This document shows positions 26,218 to 35,936 of a stretch of 64,000 bases of DNA, piece by piece; position 1 is the stretch's first letter; each line of letters opens with the position of its first letter. The DNA comes from Bacteroidaceae bacterium (GTDB lineage: Bacteria > Bacteroidota > Bacteroidia > Bacteroidales > Bacteroidaceae): positions 49,855 through 113,854 of the forward strand of contig JAFUYT010000028.1 in assembly GCA_017470425.1 (NCBI GenBank), read 5' to 3'. Below the pieces are notes generated by a model. It saw only the letters and a list, made by a program, of their open reading frames with translations. It was not told the DNA's origin and ran no database searches. The translations under genes and the position numbers were made by a program.

Positions 26218-27405
26218 ATGGAAAAAAGGATTGACATCATGGCAGTGGTGGCTGCATGGCTCCTTGCCACAATGATCGCGGGCTGCGGGCAGACAACGAA
26301 GCACACGGGAGAGATCGACACGCTGACAGCAGTGAGCGACAGCTTCCTGACGGTGAAATATGCCAAAGGATTCAAGGTGCGAACGCTGGAGAATAGCGTG
26401 CGCCTCGTCGATGTGGCCGACCCACAGGCCGACGAAGACAGGATGCCAGTGAGCTACCACTTTGCGCTGATACCGAAGGCGCTGGCGGAAGCGAAGGCAC
26501 CCGTGCAGGTGCCTGAAGGCTACACGCCCGTGCAGGTGCCGGTGGAACGGACGATCGTGATGACGATGCTGCAACTCTCGAACTTCACAGCGCTGGAGGC
26601 TTTGGATGTGGTGCGCGGCATCACAGGAACGAAGAACCTATATAATAAAGATGTACGCGCGCGTGTGAAAGACGGTCGCATCGTAAAGATTGGCATGGAA
26701 GGGAACTTCGACACAGAACTTATTCTGGCGGCACAGCCGGAGGTCATCTTCATCTCGCCCTTCAAGCGCGGCGGCTACGACACCATCAAGGAGACAGGCA
26801 TCACGCTCATCCCGCACCTGGGCTACAAGGAGCTGACGCCGCTGGGACAGGCGGAGTGGGTGAAATTCGTGGGGCTGTTCCTGGGAAAGGAGGCCGCAGC
26901 GGACAGCATCTTCACAGGCATCGAGGAGCAGTATAACATCCTGTGCGCTCTGGTCCACGACGGACTCCAGGACACCCAACGACCCACCGTGTTCTCGGGC
27001 GAGATGCATGGCGGCAACTGGTATGCCGTGGGCGGTCGCAACTCACTGGCACAGCTGTTCCGCGACGCCGGTGCGGAGTACGTCATCAAGGATGACAACA
27101 CAGGCGGCGTGAACATCGAATTTGAGCAACTGTATGCCGCCGCGGCCGATGCAGACTATTGGCGCATCCTGAACAGCTTCCCCGGCGATTTCTCCTACGA
27201 GGCGCTGAAGGCCAGCGAGCCGCGCAACGAGCTGTTCCGCGCGTTCCGCGAGCGCAAGGTCATCTATTGTAATATGCGCCAAACCCCCTACTACGAGCTC
27301 TCGCCCGTAGCGCCCGACATCCTCCTGTCCGATCTCATCGCAATCTTCCATCCAGAGCTGATGCCGACAGACTACACCCCGACATTCTATCAATTACTGA
27401 AATAA
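26218..27405 (+). CDS. ABC transporter substrate-binding lipoprotein (iron/corrinoid type)
   Basis: This 395-residue protein has a lipoprotein signal ending LLATMIAGC (lipid Cys near residue 23). The body has two lobes of the PBP-III (BtuF/FhuD) type: VQVPVERTIVMTMLQLSNF, LILAAQPEVIFISPFK and GGNWYAVGGRNSLAQLFRDAG. ATG 26218 is chosen over the TTG at 26212. It delivers a ligand to the permease at 25162; the corrinoid guess rests on the next gene. The spacing to that permease is occupied by a reiterated spacer. Confidence 0.9.
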   Translation: MEKRIDIMAVVAAWLLATMIAGCGQTTKHTGEIDTLTAVSDSFLTVKYAKGFKVRTLENSVRLVDVADPQADEDRMPVSYHFALIPKALAEAKAPVQVPEGYTPVQVPVERTIVMTMLQLSNFTALEALDVVRGITGTKNLYNKDVRARVKDGRIVKIGMEGNFDTELILAAQPEVIFISPFKRGGYDTIKETGITLIPHLGYKELTPLGQAEWVKFVGLFLGKEAAADSIFTGIEEQYNILCALVHDGLQDTQRPTVFSGEMHGGNWYAVGGRNSLAQLFRDAGAEYVIKDDNTGGVNIEFEQLYAAAADADYWRILNSFPGDFSYEALKASEPRNELFRAFRERKVIYCNMRQTPYYELSPVAPDILLSDLIAIFHPELMPTDYTPTFYQLLK

Positions 27406-27417
27406 GACGGTGCAGCC

Positions 27418-29220
27418 ATGATCCTGGTTTTTGGCGGAACGACGGAGGGGCGCAAGGCGGTGCAGACGCTGGAGGAGGCGGGGAAGCACTTCTACTACTC
27501 CACGAAGACGGGGGAGCAGGTGCTCACGCTGCACCACGGCGTGCGGGTGGATGGTGCGATGGACGCGGCTGCGATGCAGCTGTTCTGCCGCGAACACACC
27601 ATCCGGCTGCTGATTGATGCGGCGCATCCTTTTGCGACCCGGTTGCATGCCACGGTAGCTTCAGTGGCTTACACGCTCGGACTTCCCCTCATCCGCTACG
27701 AACGCACCTTCCCCCAGCGGGACGACAGCGTGGAATGGGTCGATGGAATCGGGGATATCCTATGGTTCGAGGCACCACAACGCGTGCTGTCAGCACTGGG
27801 CGTGCAGAGCATTGCACGGCTGAAGCCGCTGGAAACGGCAGAGCGCCACTTCCTCTACCGCATCCTGCCGCGTGAGAGCTCCATCCAATTGGCTCACGAA
27901 CAGGGTGCCACGGACGAGCAAATCTGTTTCTATCGCGAAGACGAGGATGAGGAAGCGGAGCTGCGACGGCTGCAGCCAGACGTGCTGTTGTTGAAAGAGA
28001 GTGGTCTCTCGGGCGGCTTCGCAGAGAAGGTGGCTGCCGCGCGGAAGTTGGGCATTCGTGTTGTGGCGCTGCGGCGCCCCGACTATCTGTCAACCATCCG
28101 ACCTGCGGTCGGTGATGCCTGGATGACGGAGCACTGCCAACTCGTCAACGGCCCCCGCGGCCTACGCCGCGCGGTGGAACGTGTGCTGCCGGAATTCTTT
28201 CCACTGCGGAGCGGACTGACGACGGGGACATGTGCTACAGCTGCCGTGAAAGCAGCGCTACAGGGACTGCGCGGCGAGGAAGCGGAGCGCGTGTGGGTGA
28301 CGCTGCCCGACGGCGAGAGCGTCAGCGTGGAGATCGAGGCGATGGGGCCTGGATGGGCGACCGTCATCAAGGACTTCAGTGACGACCCGGATGTGACACG
28401 CGGTTGCAGAATCAAGGCGGAGGTGAGCACCCCGCTCCCCACTTCCCACGAAGGGGAGGGAGCCGCTGAAGAGAAGGGACGAATCCGTTTCCTGCAAGGG
28501 GAGGGCGTGGGACGCGTGACGCTGCCCGGATTGGGCATCGCGGTCGGCGAGCCTGCCATCAACCCTGTGCCGCGACGGATGATAGAGGCTGAGGTGCGGG
28601 TGATGACGGCAGCCGCAGTGGATATCCGGATCTCCGTGGAGCACGGACGGGAACTGGCCGAACGGACCTTCAACCCTCGTGTGGGGGTGGTGGATGGCAT
28701 CAGCATCATCGGCACAACAGGCATTGTGACGCCGCTCTCAAATGAGGCGTTCGTGGAGAGTATCGGACGGGAGCTGGAGGTGGCGTGCGCCATCGGTTGC
28801 GACGCTATCGGCCTGGCCTCCGGCAAGCAGGGCGAGGAGGCACTGCTGGCGGCAGAACCCTCACTGCGGGTGATTCACTACGGCAACTTCATCGGCGCAG
28901 CATTGGCGCGGGCTCACGCACTGGGGTTCCGTCGCGCCGTGGTGGGCATCATGATAGGCAAGGCGGTGAAGTTAGCAGAGGGGCATCTGGACACGCACTC
29001 ACACAAGGTACTGATGAACAAGATGTTCCTCACCGCGGTGGCGACGGAGGCGGGCGTCGCGGATGCCGCTGCGAAAATCAACGACATCACGATGGCTCGG
29101 GAACTCTGGGACGTGATGCCAACAGCTTTCTTCGAAGCCTTGCACACACGGTGCGAAGCACACTGCCGCCGCGTGTTCCCCACGGGAGAACTGGAGATAA
29201 GGCTCATCCAGCAGCCATAA
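27418..29220 (+). CDS. Fusion of precorrin-6A reductase (CbiJ) and cobalt-precorrin-5B methyltransferase (CbiD)
   Basis: This 600-residue protein joins two cobalamin enzymes. Residues 1-~255 are CbiJ/CobK-like (ILVFGGTTEGRKAVQTL, IDAAHPFATRLHA, LLLKESGLSGGF). Residues ~262-600 are CbiD (RSGLTTGTCATAAVKAAL, GIVTPLSNEAF, GFRRAVVGIMIGKAVKLAEGH). CbiD methylates C-1 and CbiJ reduces the corrin ring in the oxygen-independent pathway. An insert at ~337-350 (PLPTSHEGEGAAEE) is encoded by a palindrome. Other cob/cbi genes and a cobalamin riboswitch were not seen nearby. Confidence 0.93.
   Translation: MILVFGGTTEGRKAVQTLEEAGKHFYYSTKTGEQVLTLHHGVRVDGAMDAAAMQLFCREHTIRLLIDAAHPFATRLHATVASVAYTLGLPLIRYERTFPQRDDSVEWVDGIGDILWFEAPQRVLSALGVQSIARLKPLETAERHFLYRILPRESSIQLAHEQGATDEQICFYREDEDEEAELRRLQPDVLLLKESGLSGGFAEKVAAARKLGIRVVALRRPDYLSTIRPAVGDAWMTEHCQLVNGPRGLRRAVERVLPEFFPLRSGLTTGTCATAAVKAALQGLRGEEAERVWVTLPDGESVSVEIEAMGPGWATVIKDFSDDPDVTRGCRIKAEVSTPLPTSHEGEGAAEEKGRIRFLQGEGVGRVTLPGLGIAVGEPAINPVPRRMIEAEVRVMTAAAVDIRISVEHGRELAERTFNPRVGVVDGISIIGTTGIVTPLSNEAFVESIGRELEVACAIGCDAIGLASGKQGEEALLAAEPSLRVIHYGNFIGAALARAHALGFRRAVVGIMIGKAVKLAEGHLDTHSHKVLMNKMFLTAVATEAGVADAAAKINDITMARELWDVMPTAFFEALHTRCEAHCRRVFPTGELEIRLIQQP
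28433..28460. repeat. Palindromic mini-repeat inside the CbiD part
   Basis: Arms ctcccc (28435-28440) and ggggag (28453-28458) with flanking G/C. The frame is kept and it encodes a low-complexity loop. Confidence 0.55.
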
Positions 29221-29221
29221 A

Positions 29222-29998
29222 TCACTGTTCGAGGGCCGCGAAGAGGCGGTCGAGGGCGGCATCAGGACTGCCGGTCTCATGCAGCAGGGTGACGAACTTG
29301 GAACCGATGATGGCACCTGCGGCGTTGTCCTGTGCCGCTTGGAGGGTCTGGCGGTTGCTGATGCCGAATCCGATCATACGGGGATTGCGGAGGTTCATGG
29401 CATTGATGCGCCGGAAGTAACTCTGCTTGATTTCATCGAAACTTTTCTGTGCTCCAGTGATGGCTGCCGAGGAGACCATGTAGATGAAGCCGTCGGTGTG
29501 GCTATCAATAAAGCGTATGCGCTCCTCACTGGTCTCGGGCGTGATGAGCATGATGACACGGAGGTCGTAGCGGTCGGCAACGGGCTTGACCATGTCGAGA
29601 TAATCCTGGAAAGGGAGGTCCGGGATGATCATGCCGCTGACACCCGCTTCCACGCAGCGGCGGCAGAAGGCCTCGATGCCGAAGTGGAGGATAGGGTTGA
29701 GGTAGCCCATCAGGATCAGGGGTACACGGACTTGCTCCTTGATGGCCTGTAGCTGGTCGAAGAGAGTGGCGAGGGTCATGCCGTTCTTGAGAGCACGGGT
29801 GGCAGCGGTCTGGATGACAGGACCGTCCGCAAGGGGATCGCTGAAGGGGATGCCGACCTCGATGCAGTCGATGCCACGGCGCTGAAGGGTGAGGATGACA
29901 TCGCCGGTGCCGTCGAGGGTAGGATCGCCGGCACAGAAGTATAGGGAGAGAAGCTTACGGTCGCCGCGAGCGGCGAAGAGGTGGTTGATGGGATTCAT
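29222..29998 (-). CDS. trpA: Tryptophan synthase alpha subunit
   Basis: This 258-residue TIM barrel cleaves indole-glycerol phosphate. Catalytic Glu47 (CIEVGIP) and Asp58 (SDPLADGP) match Glu49/Asp60 of the Salmonella enzyme, and loop 6 carries the VSSAAITGAQ motif. It is the last gene of the minus-strand trp operon, 12 nt after trpF, and converges on the CbiJ-CbiD gene. Its partner trpB is the first gene. Confidence 0.97.
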   Translation of the reverse strand: MNPINHLFAARGDRKLLSLYFCAGDPTLDGTGDVILTLQRRGIDCIEVGIPFSDPLADGPVIQTAATRALKNGMTLATLFDQLQAIKEQVRVPLILMGYLNPILHFGIEAFCRRCVEAGVSGMIIPDLPFQDYLDMVKPVADRYDLRVIMLITPETSEERIRFIDSHTDGFIYMVSSAAITGAQKSFDEIKQSYFRRINAMNLRNPRMIGFGISNRQTLQAAQDNAAGAIIGSKFVTLLHETGSPDAALDRLFAALEQ

Positions 29999-30010
29999 GA
30001 GAGGAAGATT

Positions 30011-30682
30011 TTAGGGGAAGAAGAGTGATGTGCGGTTCCAGTCGGGCTGATAACGCCGACGATAGATGAAGATCTGGAGCAGTGCGGCATCCTTGATGCC
30101 GGGCGCTTTTTCGAAGCGTGAGTTGAGATCGATACCGACGCACTTCGCTGCACCGGATGCACTGCCTGCACGAAACCATTCACCAAGGCGGGGAAGGTCA
30201 CTGGGACCTATGCCTCCACTCAGGAGGAAGGGGGTGGTGCCTTCGTAGGCGGCGAGGAGGTTCCAGTCGAAGGGATGGCCTGTGCCGCCGTACTGCGGGG
30301 ACTTGGTGTCGAAGAGGAAGTAGTCGGCAACGTCGGCATAATCGGCGGTGGCGCGCAAGTCCTCTACCGTGGCGATGCCGATGGACTTGATGAGGGAGGT
30401 GGTGCGCAGGGCAGCTTTCAGCTGACGGCAGAAAGCGGGGGACTCGTGGCCGTGGAGCTGGACGAGGTCGAGGCGGAACTGCTGGACGCGGAGGAGGATG
30501 TCGTCGAGGGATGCATCCACGAAGACCCCTACGCGCTTGCAGGCAGTGGGGAGGTAGGCGGGCGGTTCGGCGACGTAGCGCTTGCTGCCCGGCCAGAAGA
30601 TAAAGCCCATCCAGTCGGGTCCCGCCTGCTCAACGGCGCGGATGTTATCGGGGTCGCGCATACCGCAGACTTTGATGATCAT
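30011..30682 (-). CDS. trpF: Phosphoribosylanthranilate isomerase
   Basis: This 223-residue enzyme catalyses the third step of tryptophan synthesis. The start MIIKVCGMRDPDNI holds the catalytic Cys6. LFDTKSP carries the catalytic Asp, and LSGGIGPSD binds phosphate. The last ~17 residues (YRRRYQPDWNRTSLFFP) exceed the usual core. Its ATG overlaps the trpC stop by four bases. Confidence 0.96.
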   Translation of the reverse strand: MIIKVCGMRDPDNIRAVEQAGPDWMGFIFWPGSKRYVAEPPAYLPTACKRVGVFVDASLDDILLRVQQFRLDLVQLHGHESPAFCRQLKAALRTTSLIKSIGIATVEDLRATADYADVADYFLFDTKSPQYGGTGHPFDWNLLAAYEGTTPFLLSGGIGPSDLPRLGEWFRAGSASGAAKCVGIDLNSRFEKAPGIKDAALLQIFIYRRRYQPDWNRTSLFFP

Positions 30683-31434
30683 AGCATTTGGAATTGGTGG
30701 ATGAAGGAGGCAAGGGCAGCGGCAGGGTCGGCGGTCTTCATGAAGGTCTCGCCGATGAGGAAACCACGGAAGCCGACCTGGCGCAAGGCGGCAACGGTAG
30801 CGGGATTGCTGATGCCGCTTTCGCTGACGAGGACCGAGGCACTGCCTACCTCGCGGAGGCGGTCGGCGAGGCGGAAGGAGTTTTCGACGTCGGTGGTGAA
30901 GGTGCCAAGATTGCGGTTGTTGATGCCGCAGAGGTCGGGACCGAGTTCGGCGTAGGCGAGTTCCTGCTCAGAGTGCATCTCCAGAAGGACTTCCAGACCG
31001 AGGGCGTGAGCGTGGGCTATGAGCTGTTGGCAGTGCTGCCGGGTGAGACATGCTGCAATCAGGAGCACGGCTGATGCCCCGGCGTAGAGGGCGGCGTAGA
31101 GTTGTGCCTCGTCGATGACGAAGTTCTTATAGAGGATGGGGAGTGTGACGCCGCTGCGGCGGGCAGCGCGTATGTCCTCGTCGGTGCCGCCGAAGTAATG
31201 CTCATCGGTGAGGATGGAGAGGGCCGCTGCGCCGCTCTGCTGGTAGGAGAGGGGGATGACGGCAGCATCGACACCTTCATGGATCCAGCCCTTGGAGGGA
31301 GAACGACGCTTGAACTCGGCGATGATACCGGTCGGGCTGTCGAGGAGGGCTTGGCGCAGGGAGGGCTTCTTGGCGCACAGCTGTTCCAGCTCTGTGTGCT
31401 TGTGGAGGATGATGTCGTGGAGGATATCGGACAT
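30679..31434 (-). CDS. trpC: Indole-3-glycerol phosphate synthase
   Basis: This 251-residue TIM-barrel enzyme closes the indole ring. It shows GIIAEFKRRSPSKGW with the catalytic Lys, ILTDEHYFGGT, VLLIAACL, GINNRNLGTF and SESGI. It is stand-alone here rather than fused to trpF; the two overlap by ATGA. Spacing to trpD is 5 nt. Confidence 0.96.
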   Translation of the reverse strand: MSDILHDIILHKHTELEQLCAKKPSLRQALLDSPTGIIAEFKRRSPSKGWIHEGVDAAVIPLSYQQSGAAALSILTDEHYFGGTDEDIRAARRSGVTLPILYKNFVIDEAQLYAALYAGASAVLLIAACLTRQHCQQLIAHAHALGLEVLLEMHSEQELAYAELGPDLCGINNRNLGTFTTDVENSFRLADRLREVGSASVLVSESGISNPATVAALRQVGFRGFLIGETFMKTADPAAALASFIHQFQML

Positions 31435-31439
31435 AGCGG

Positions 31440-32438
31440 TCAGGAGTTGAGTTCAGCGAATTTGCGGAAGGTACGGAGGGCGGCGCCGCTGTCGATGCTC
31501 TGGCGTGCGATGTCGATGCAGTGCTCGATATCTTTCTCGCCGCGCTCGAGGACTTGAATGGCGAAGGCGGCATTGGCGAGGACGATGTTCTTCTGGGCGG
31601 GCAGAGCGCGGTTCTCGAGGACGGCGTCGAAGATCTCGGCAGCTTCATCCTCGGTGGCGCCACCGCGGAGCTCCTCGGGGCGGGCGATGTCGAAGCCGAG
31701 GTCCTGAGGACGGAAGATGCGCTCGTAACGATTGGTGGTGACCTTGAAGTCGCCGGTGAGGGAAATCTCGTCGTAGCCGTCGATGCTGTTGACGATGCCG
31801 TAGTCGATGCCGAGGCGCTCATAGACGCTCTTATAGAGCCGCATCTGGTCGAGGCTGGCGACGCCGAGGAGCTGGCAGTGGGGTTGTGAGGGGTTCACGA
31901 GCGGGCCAAGGAGATTGAAGATAGTGGGGAACTGGAGCGCCTTGCGGATCGGTCCCACGAACTTCATAGCCTTGGCGAAGAGCTGCGCGTGGAGATAGAC
32001 GATGCCGGCCTCGTCGAGGCTGCGGTTGAGGCGGTCGAGGTCATCGGTGAAGCGGATGCCGTGGTGCTGGATGACATTGCTGGCTCCGCTGACGCTGGTG
32101 GCGGCGTAGTTGCCGTGTTTAGCGACCTTGTAGCCCGCTCCCGCAATGACGAAGCAGGCGGTGGTGGAGATGTTGAAGGTGTTCTTGCGGTCGCCGCCGG
32201 TGCCTACGACGTCAATGTAGCGCTCGGCGCTGAGGGGCGCCGCCACGCCTGTCTGGAGGATGCCGTCACGGAAGCCGAGGAGCTCATCAACGGTGACGCC
32301 GCGCATCTGGAGCGCTGCCAGCAGCGCAGCAATCTGTTCGGGCGGGTAGGCATCGCGGGTGATGCCAAGGAGGATGTCGCGGCACTCTGTCCGGGTGAGG
32401 GTCTCGTGGTTGAGGACTCTTTGTAGGATTTCTTTCAT
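31440..32438 (-). CDS. trpD: Anthranilate phosphoribosyltransferase
   Basis: This 332-residue enzyme transfers phosphoribose to anthranilate. The PRPP site VGTGGDRKNTFNIST is near residues 76-90, followed by KHGNYAATSVSGASN and, later, FNLLGPLVNP. The start MKEILQRVLNHE at 32438 matches the family; a longer in-frame reading is not supported. It is separate from trpG, unlike enterobacteria. Confidence 0.96.
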   Translation of the reverse strand: MKEILQRVLNHETLTRTECRDILLGITRDAYPPEQIAALLAALQMRGVTVDELLGFRDGILQTGVAAPLSAERYIDVVGTGGDRKNTFNISTTACFVIAGAGYKVAKHGNYAATSVSGASNVIQHHGIRFTDDLDRLNRSLDEAGIVYLHAQLFAKAMKFVGPIRKALQFPTIFNLLGPLVNPSQPHCQLLGVASLDQMRLYKSVYERLGIDYGIVNSIDGYDEISLTGDFKVTTNRYERIFRPQDLGFDIARPEELRGGATEDEAAEIFDAVLENRALPAQKNIVLANAAFAIQVLERGEKDIEHCIDIARQSIDSGAALRTFRKFAELNS

Positions 32439-32452
32439 GCGTGTAGGATATT

Positions 32453-33016
32453 TTATGCTTGTAGGAAGTTTTGAATGATCATCTTTCCCTGGGGCGTGAG
32501 AACGCTTTCGGGGTGGAACTGTATGCCGTAGATGGGGAGCTGCCGGTGGCGGAGTGCCATGATCTGGTGCTCGTCGCTCTCGGCACTGACCTCGAGGCAG
32601 TCGGGGAAGTGGTCGCGGGCAACGACCCACGAATGATAGCGGCCCACGGTGAACTCCTCGGGGATGCCGCGGAAGAGGGGCGAGGGAGCTACAAGGTGAC
32701 AGGGGGTGGCCACGCCGTGGAAGACCTCGCTGAGGTTCTCAAGCTGTGCGCCGAAGACCTCGCCGATGGCCTGGTGGCCGAGGCAGACGCCGAGGATGGG
32801 GCGGCGACCGGCATAGGTGCGGATGACATCGAGGAGGAGGCCTGCCTCACTGGGAATGCCGGGGCCGGGGGAGAGGATGATGCGGTCGAAGGGCTCAAGG
32901 TCGGTGAGGCGGAACTGGTCGTTGCGCAGAACGGTGACGTCCGCGCCGAGCTCCTTCACAAGGTGGCTGAGGTTGTAGGTGAAGGAGTCGTAGTTATCAA
33001 TGATGACGATGTTCAT
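32453..33016 (-). CDS. trpG: Anthranilate synthase glutamine amidotransferase subunit
   Basis: This 187-residue class I amidotransferase has IDNYDSFTYNL at the start, the nucleophile in GVCLGHQAIGE (Cys79 region), and the catalytic His-Glu in FHPESVLT. It releases ammonia for TrpE. It lies 6 nt after trpE and 14 nt before trpD, consistent with a tight operon. Confidence 0.96.
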   Translation of the reverse strand: MNIVIIDNYDSFTYNLSHLVKELGADVTVLRNDQFRLTDLEPFDRIILSPGPGIPSEAGLLLDVIRTYAGRRPILGVCLGHQAIGEVFGAQLENLSEVFHGVATPCHLVAPSPLFRGIPEEFTVGRYHSWVVARDHFPDCLEVSAESDEHQIMALRHRQLPIYGIQFHPESVLTPQGKMIIQNFLQA

Positions 33017-33022
33017 GGTGAC

Positions 33023-34410
33023 TTACATGTTTTCTGCCAGTGTGATGGCACGGCGCAAGGCGCCGAGTTTGTTGTTGACTTCCTGCAGCTCATACTCGAC
33101 ATCGCTCTTGGCGACGATACCTCCTCCGGCCTGAAACCATAGCTCACCGCCGCGGCTGACGAAGGTACGGATGGTGATGGCCTGGTTGAGGCTTCCGTCG
33201 AGCCCGATATAGCCGATGCAGCCTCCATAGGCTCCGCGGTTGTGGGGCTCATATTCGGAGATGAGCTGCATGGCGCGCACCTTGGGTGCACCGGAGAGGG
33301 TGCCGGCGGGGAAGGTGTCGATGAAGGCCTGGAGCGCGTCGGCGCCGTCATCGAGCTGTCCGGAGACGCGGGAGACGAGGTGGATGACGTGGGAGTAGTA
33401 CTGTAGGTCCTTGTAGAAATCAACCTTCACGCCGTGACAGTTGCGGCTAAGGTCGTTGCGAGCGAGATCGACGAGCATGACGTGCTCGGCGTTCTCCTTG
33501 GGGTCGTTGCGGAGGTACTCCGCTCCGCGACGGTCGGCGTCGGCATCGCCTGTGCGGCGCGTGGTGCCAGCGATGGGGTCGATATATGCGTGGCGTCCCT
33601 GGATGCGACAGTGCGTCTCGGGGGATGACCCGAAGATGCGGAACCCTCCGAAATCGAAGTAGAAGAGGTAGGGCGAGGGGTTGATGCTGCGGAGCGTGCG
33701 GTAGAGGCGGAAGTCATCGCCCTCGAAGCGCTGGATGAAGCGCCGCGAGAGGACAATCTGGAAGACGTCGCCGCGCAGGCAGTGGCGTATGCCACGACGT
33801 ATGTTCTCGCGATGCTCGTCATCGGTGAGGGTGCTGGAGACGTCGCCGACGGGGTGGAAACCGTAGTCGGGAGCACTGGCGCGGGTCATGGCCCGGAGGA
33901 CATCGTCGAGGGCTGCGGGGTCACCGAGCGTGACGAGCTTGAGGAGGTTGTTGTGATGGTCGAACTCGATGACGACCTCATAGAGGATGTAGAGGACATC
34001 GGGTGCGTCGCCGCGCTCCCGCGTCTCATCCTTCACGGCGATGCCCTCGCTATAGCGGACAGCATTGAAGGAGGTGTAGCCGAAGAGTCCGCAGGCGGCG
34101 GCATCGGAGCCTGTGACACGGATGCTGTCAATGAGGGTATGGATGGCAGCGGCGATGCCGTAGGCAGGTGTCATCTCGCGGCGCTCGATGCTGCCGTCGG
34201 GAAAGGTGACAACGGCCTCGCCGTGGGCGATGGCTACGCTGGCAATGGGATGCAGCCCGATGAAGGAACGGGCGTTGTCGGCAGCGTGGTAGTCGGAGCT
34301 CTCCATGAGTGCGCTCTGCGGGTAAAGGTCACGCAGGCGCATATAGACGCCGACGGGAGTGTAGAGGTCTGCCAGAATGGTGCGGCTGGCAGTGGTATAT
34401 TCGAATGTCT

Positions 34411-34414
<4 letters not shown>
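33023..34414 (-). CDS. trpE: Anthranilate synthase component I
   Basis: This 463-residue chorismate-utilising enzyme has the LMES sequence near residue 37 (variant of the LLES feedback-binding element). C-terminal signatures are GDVFQIVLSRRF, IDPIAGTTRRTG, LARNDLSRN, TLSGAPKVRAM and YGGCIGYIG. Trp probably inhibits it directly. Its ATG overlaps the trpB stop by four bases, so the operon is trpB-E-G-D-C-F-A. Confidence 0.97.
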
Positions 34415-35601
<1,187 letters not shown>

Positions 35602-35668
35602 ATTTAGATAGGTTTGCGTTGTGTGTGTGGGTCTGTGGGAAAGGGAGGGGTGGTTTGTGTGAAAGGGA

Positions 35669-35698
35669 AGAGGCCTGTCGCAAGAACGACAGGCCTCT
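35669..35698 (-). terminator. trp attenuator hairpin
   Basis: Perfect 12-bp arms agaggcctgtcg and cgacaggcctct with a 6-nt loop, followed on the minus strand by tccctttc. The U tract is imperfect. Confidence 0.75.
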
Positions 35699-35738
35699 CG
35701 ATTTGTATCTGCTGCTAACAGGGTACGCGGCTATCTTC

Positions 35739-35795
35739 TCACGATTGTTGGAATCTTGAGCACTGCCACCACCAATAGTTAGCGTTTCTTGTCAT
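35739..35795 (-). CDS. trpL: trp leader peptide
   Basis: An 18-codon ORF reads MTRNANYWWWQCSRFQQS-stop, with three consecutive TGG codons at positions 8-10. Trp is a rare residue, so three in a row here, between an excellent promoter and a terminator upstream of trpB, is strong evidence for a leader peptide that senses charged tRNA-Trp. When Trp is scarce the ribosome would stall on these codons and the downstream hairpin would not form. Confidence 0.88.
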   Translation of the reverse strand: MTRNANYWWWQCSRFQQS

Positions 35796-35936
35796 AGGAG
35801 GGTTCTGAATGAAATGTTACGTGTCTGTTGTGATAAAATGTCACGGTTCTCCGTGAAATCCGGCACAAAGGTACGGACTTTTGCGGAAACCACAAACTTT
35901 TTTCTACTTTTTTACGCTGCGATGTGTAAAATAATA

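Larger units (their letters stand above)
35602..35936 (-). promoter_or_regulatory. trp operon promoter and attenuation leader region
   Basis: On the minus strand, in order: TTTG at 35896-35893, a 19-bp spacer, TACCTTTG at 35873-35866 (start near 35859); a 5' hairpin (tcacgg-agaa-ccgtga, 35841-35856); a Trp-rich leader peptide (35739-35795); a pause-like hairpin over its stop codon; and a strong hairpin (35669-35698) followed by a pyrimidine-rich run before trpB. This is the architecture of ribosome-mediated transcription attenuation. A trp-leader RNA motif has been described in Bacteroidetes, and this fits it. Confidence 0.85.

Noticed and set aside
25900-27420. Cobalamin riboswitch upstream of the corrinoid-type genes
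   Set aside because: No B12-box-like sequence and no room between tightly packed genes.
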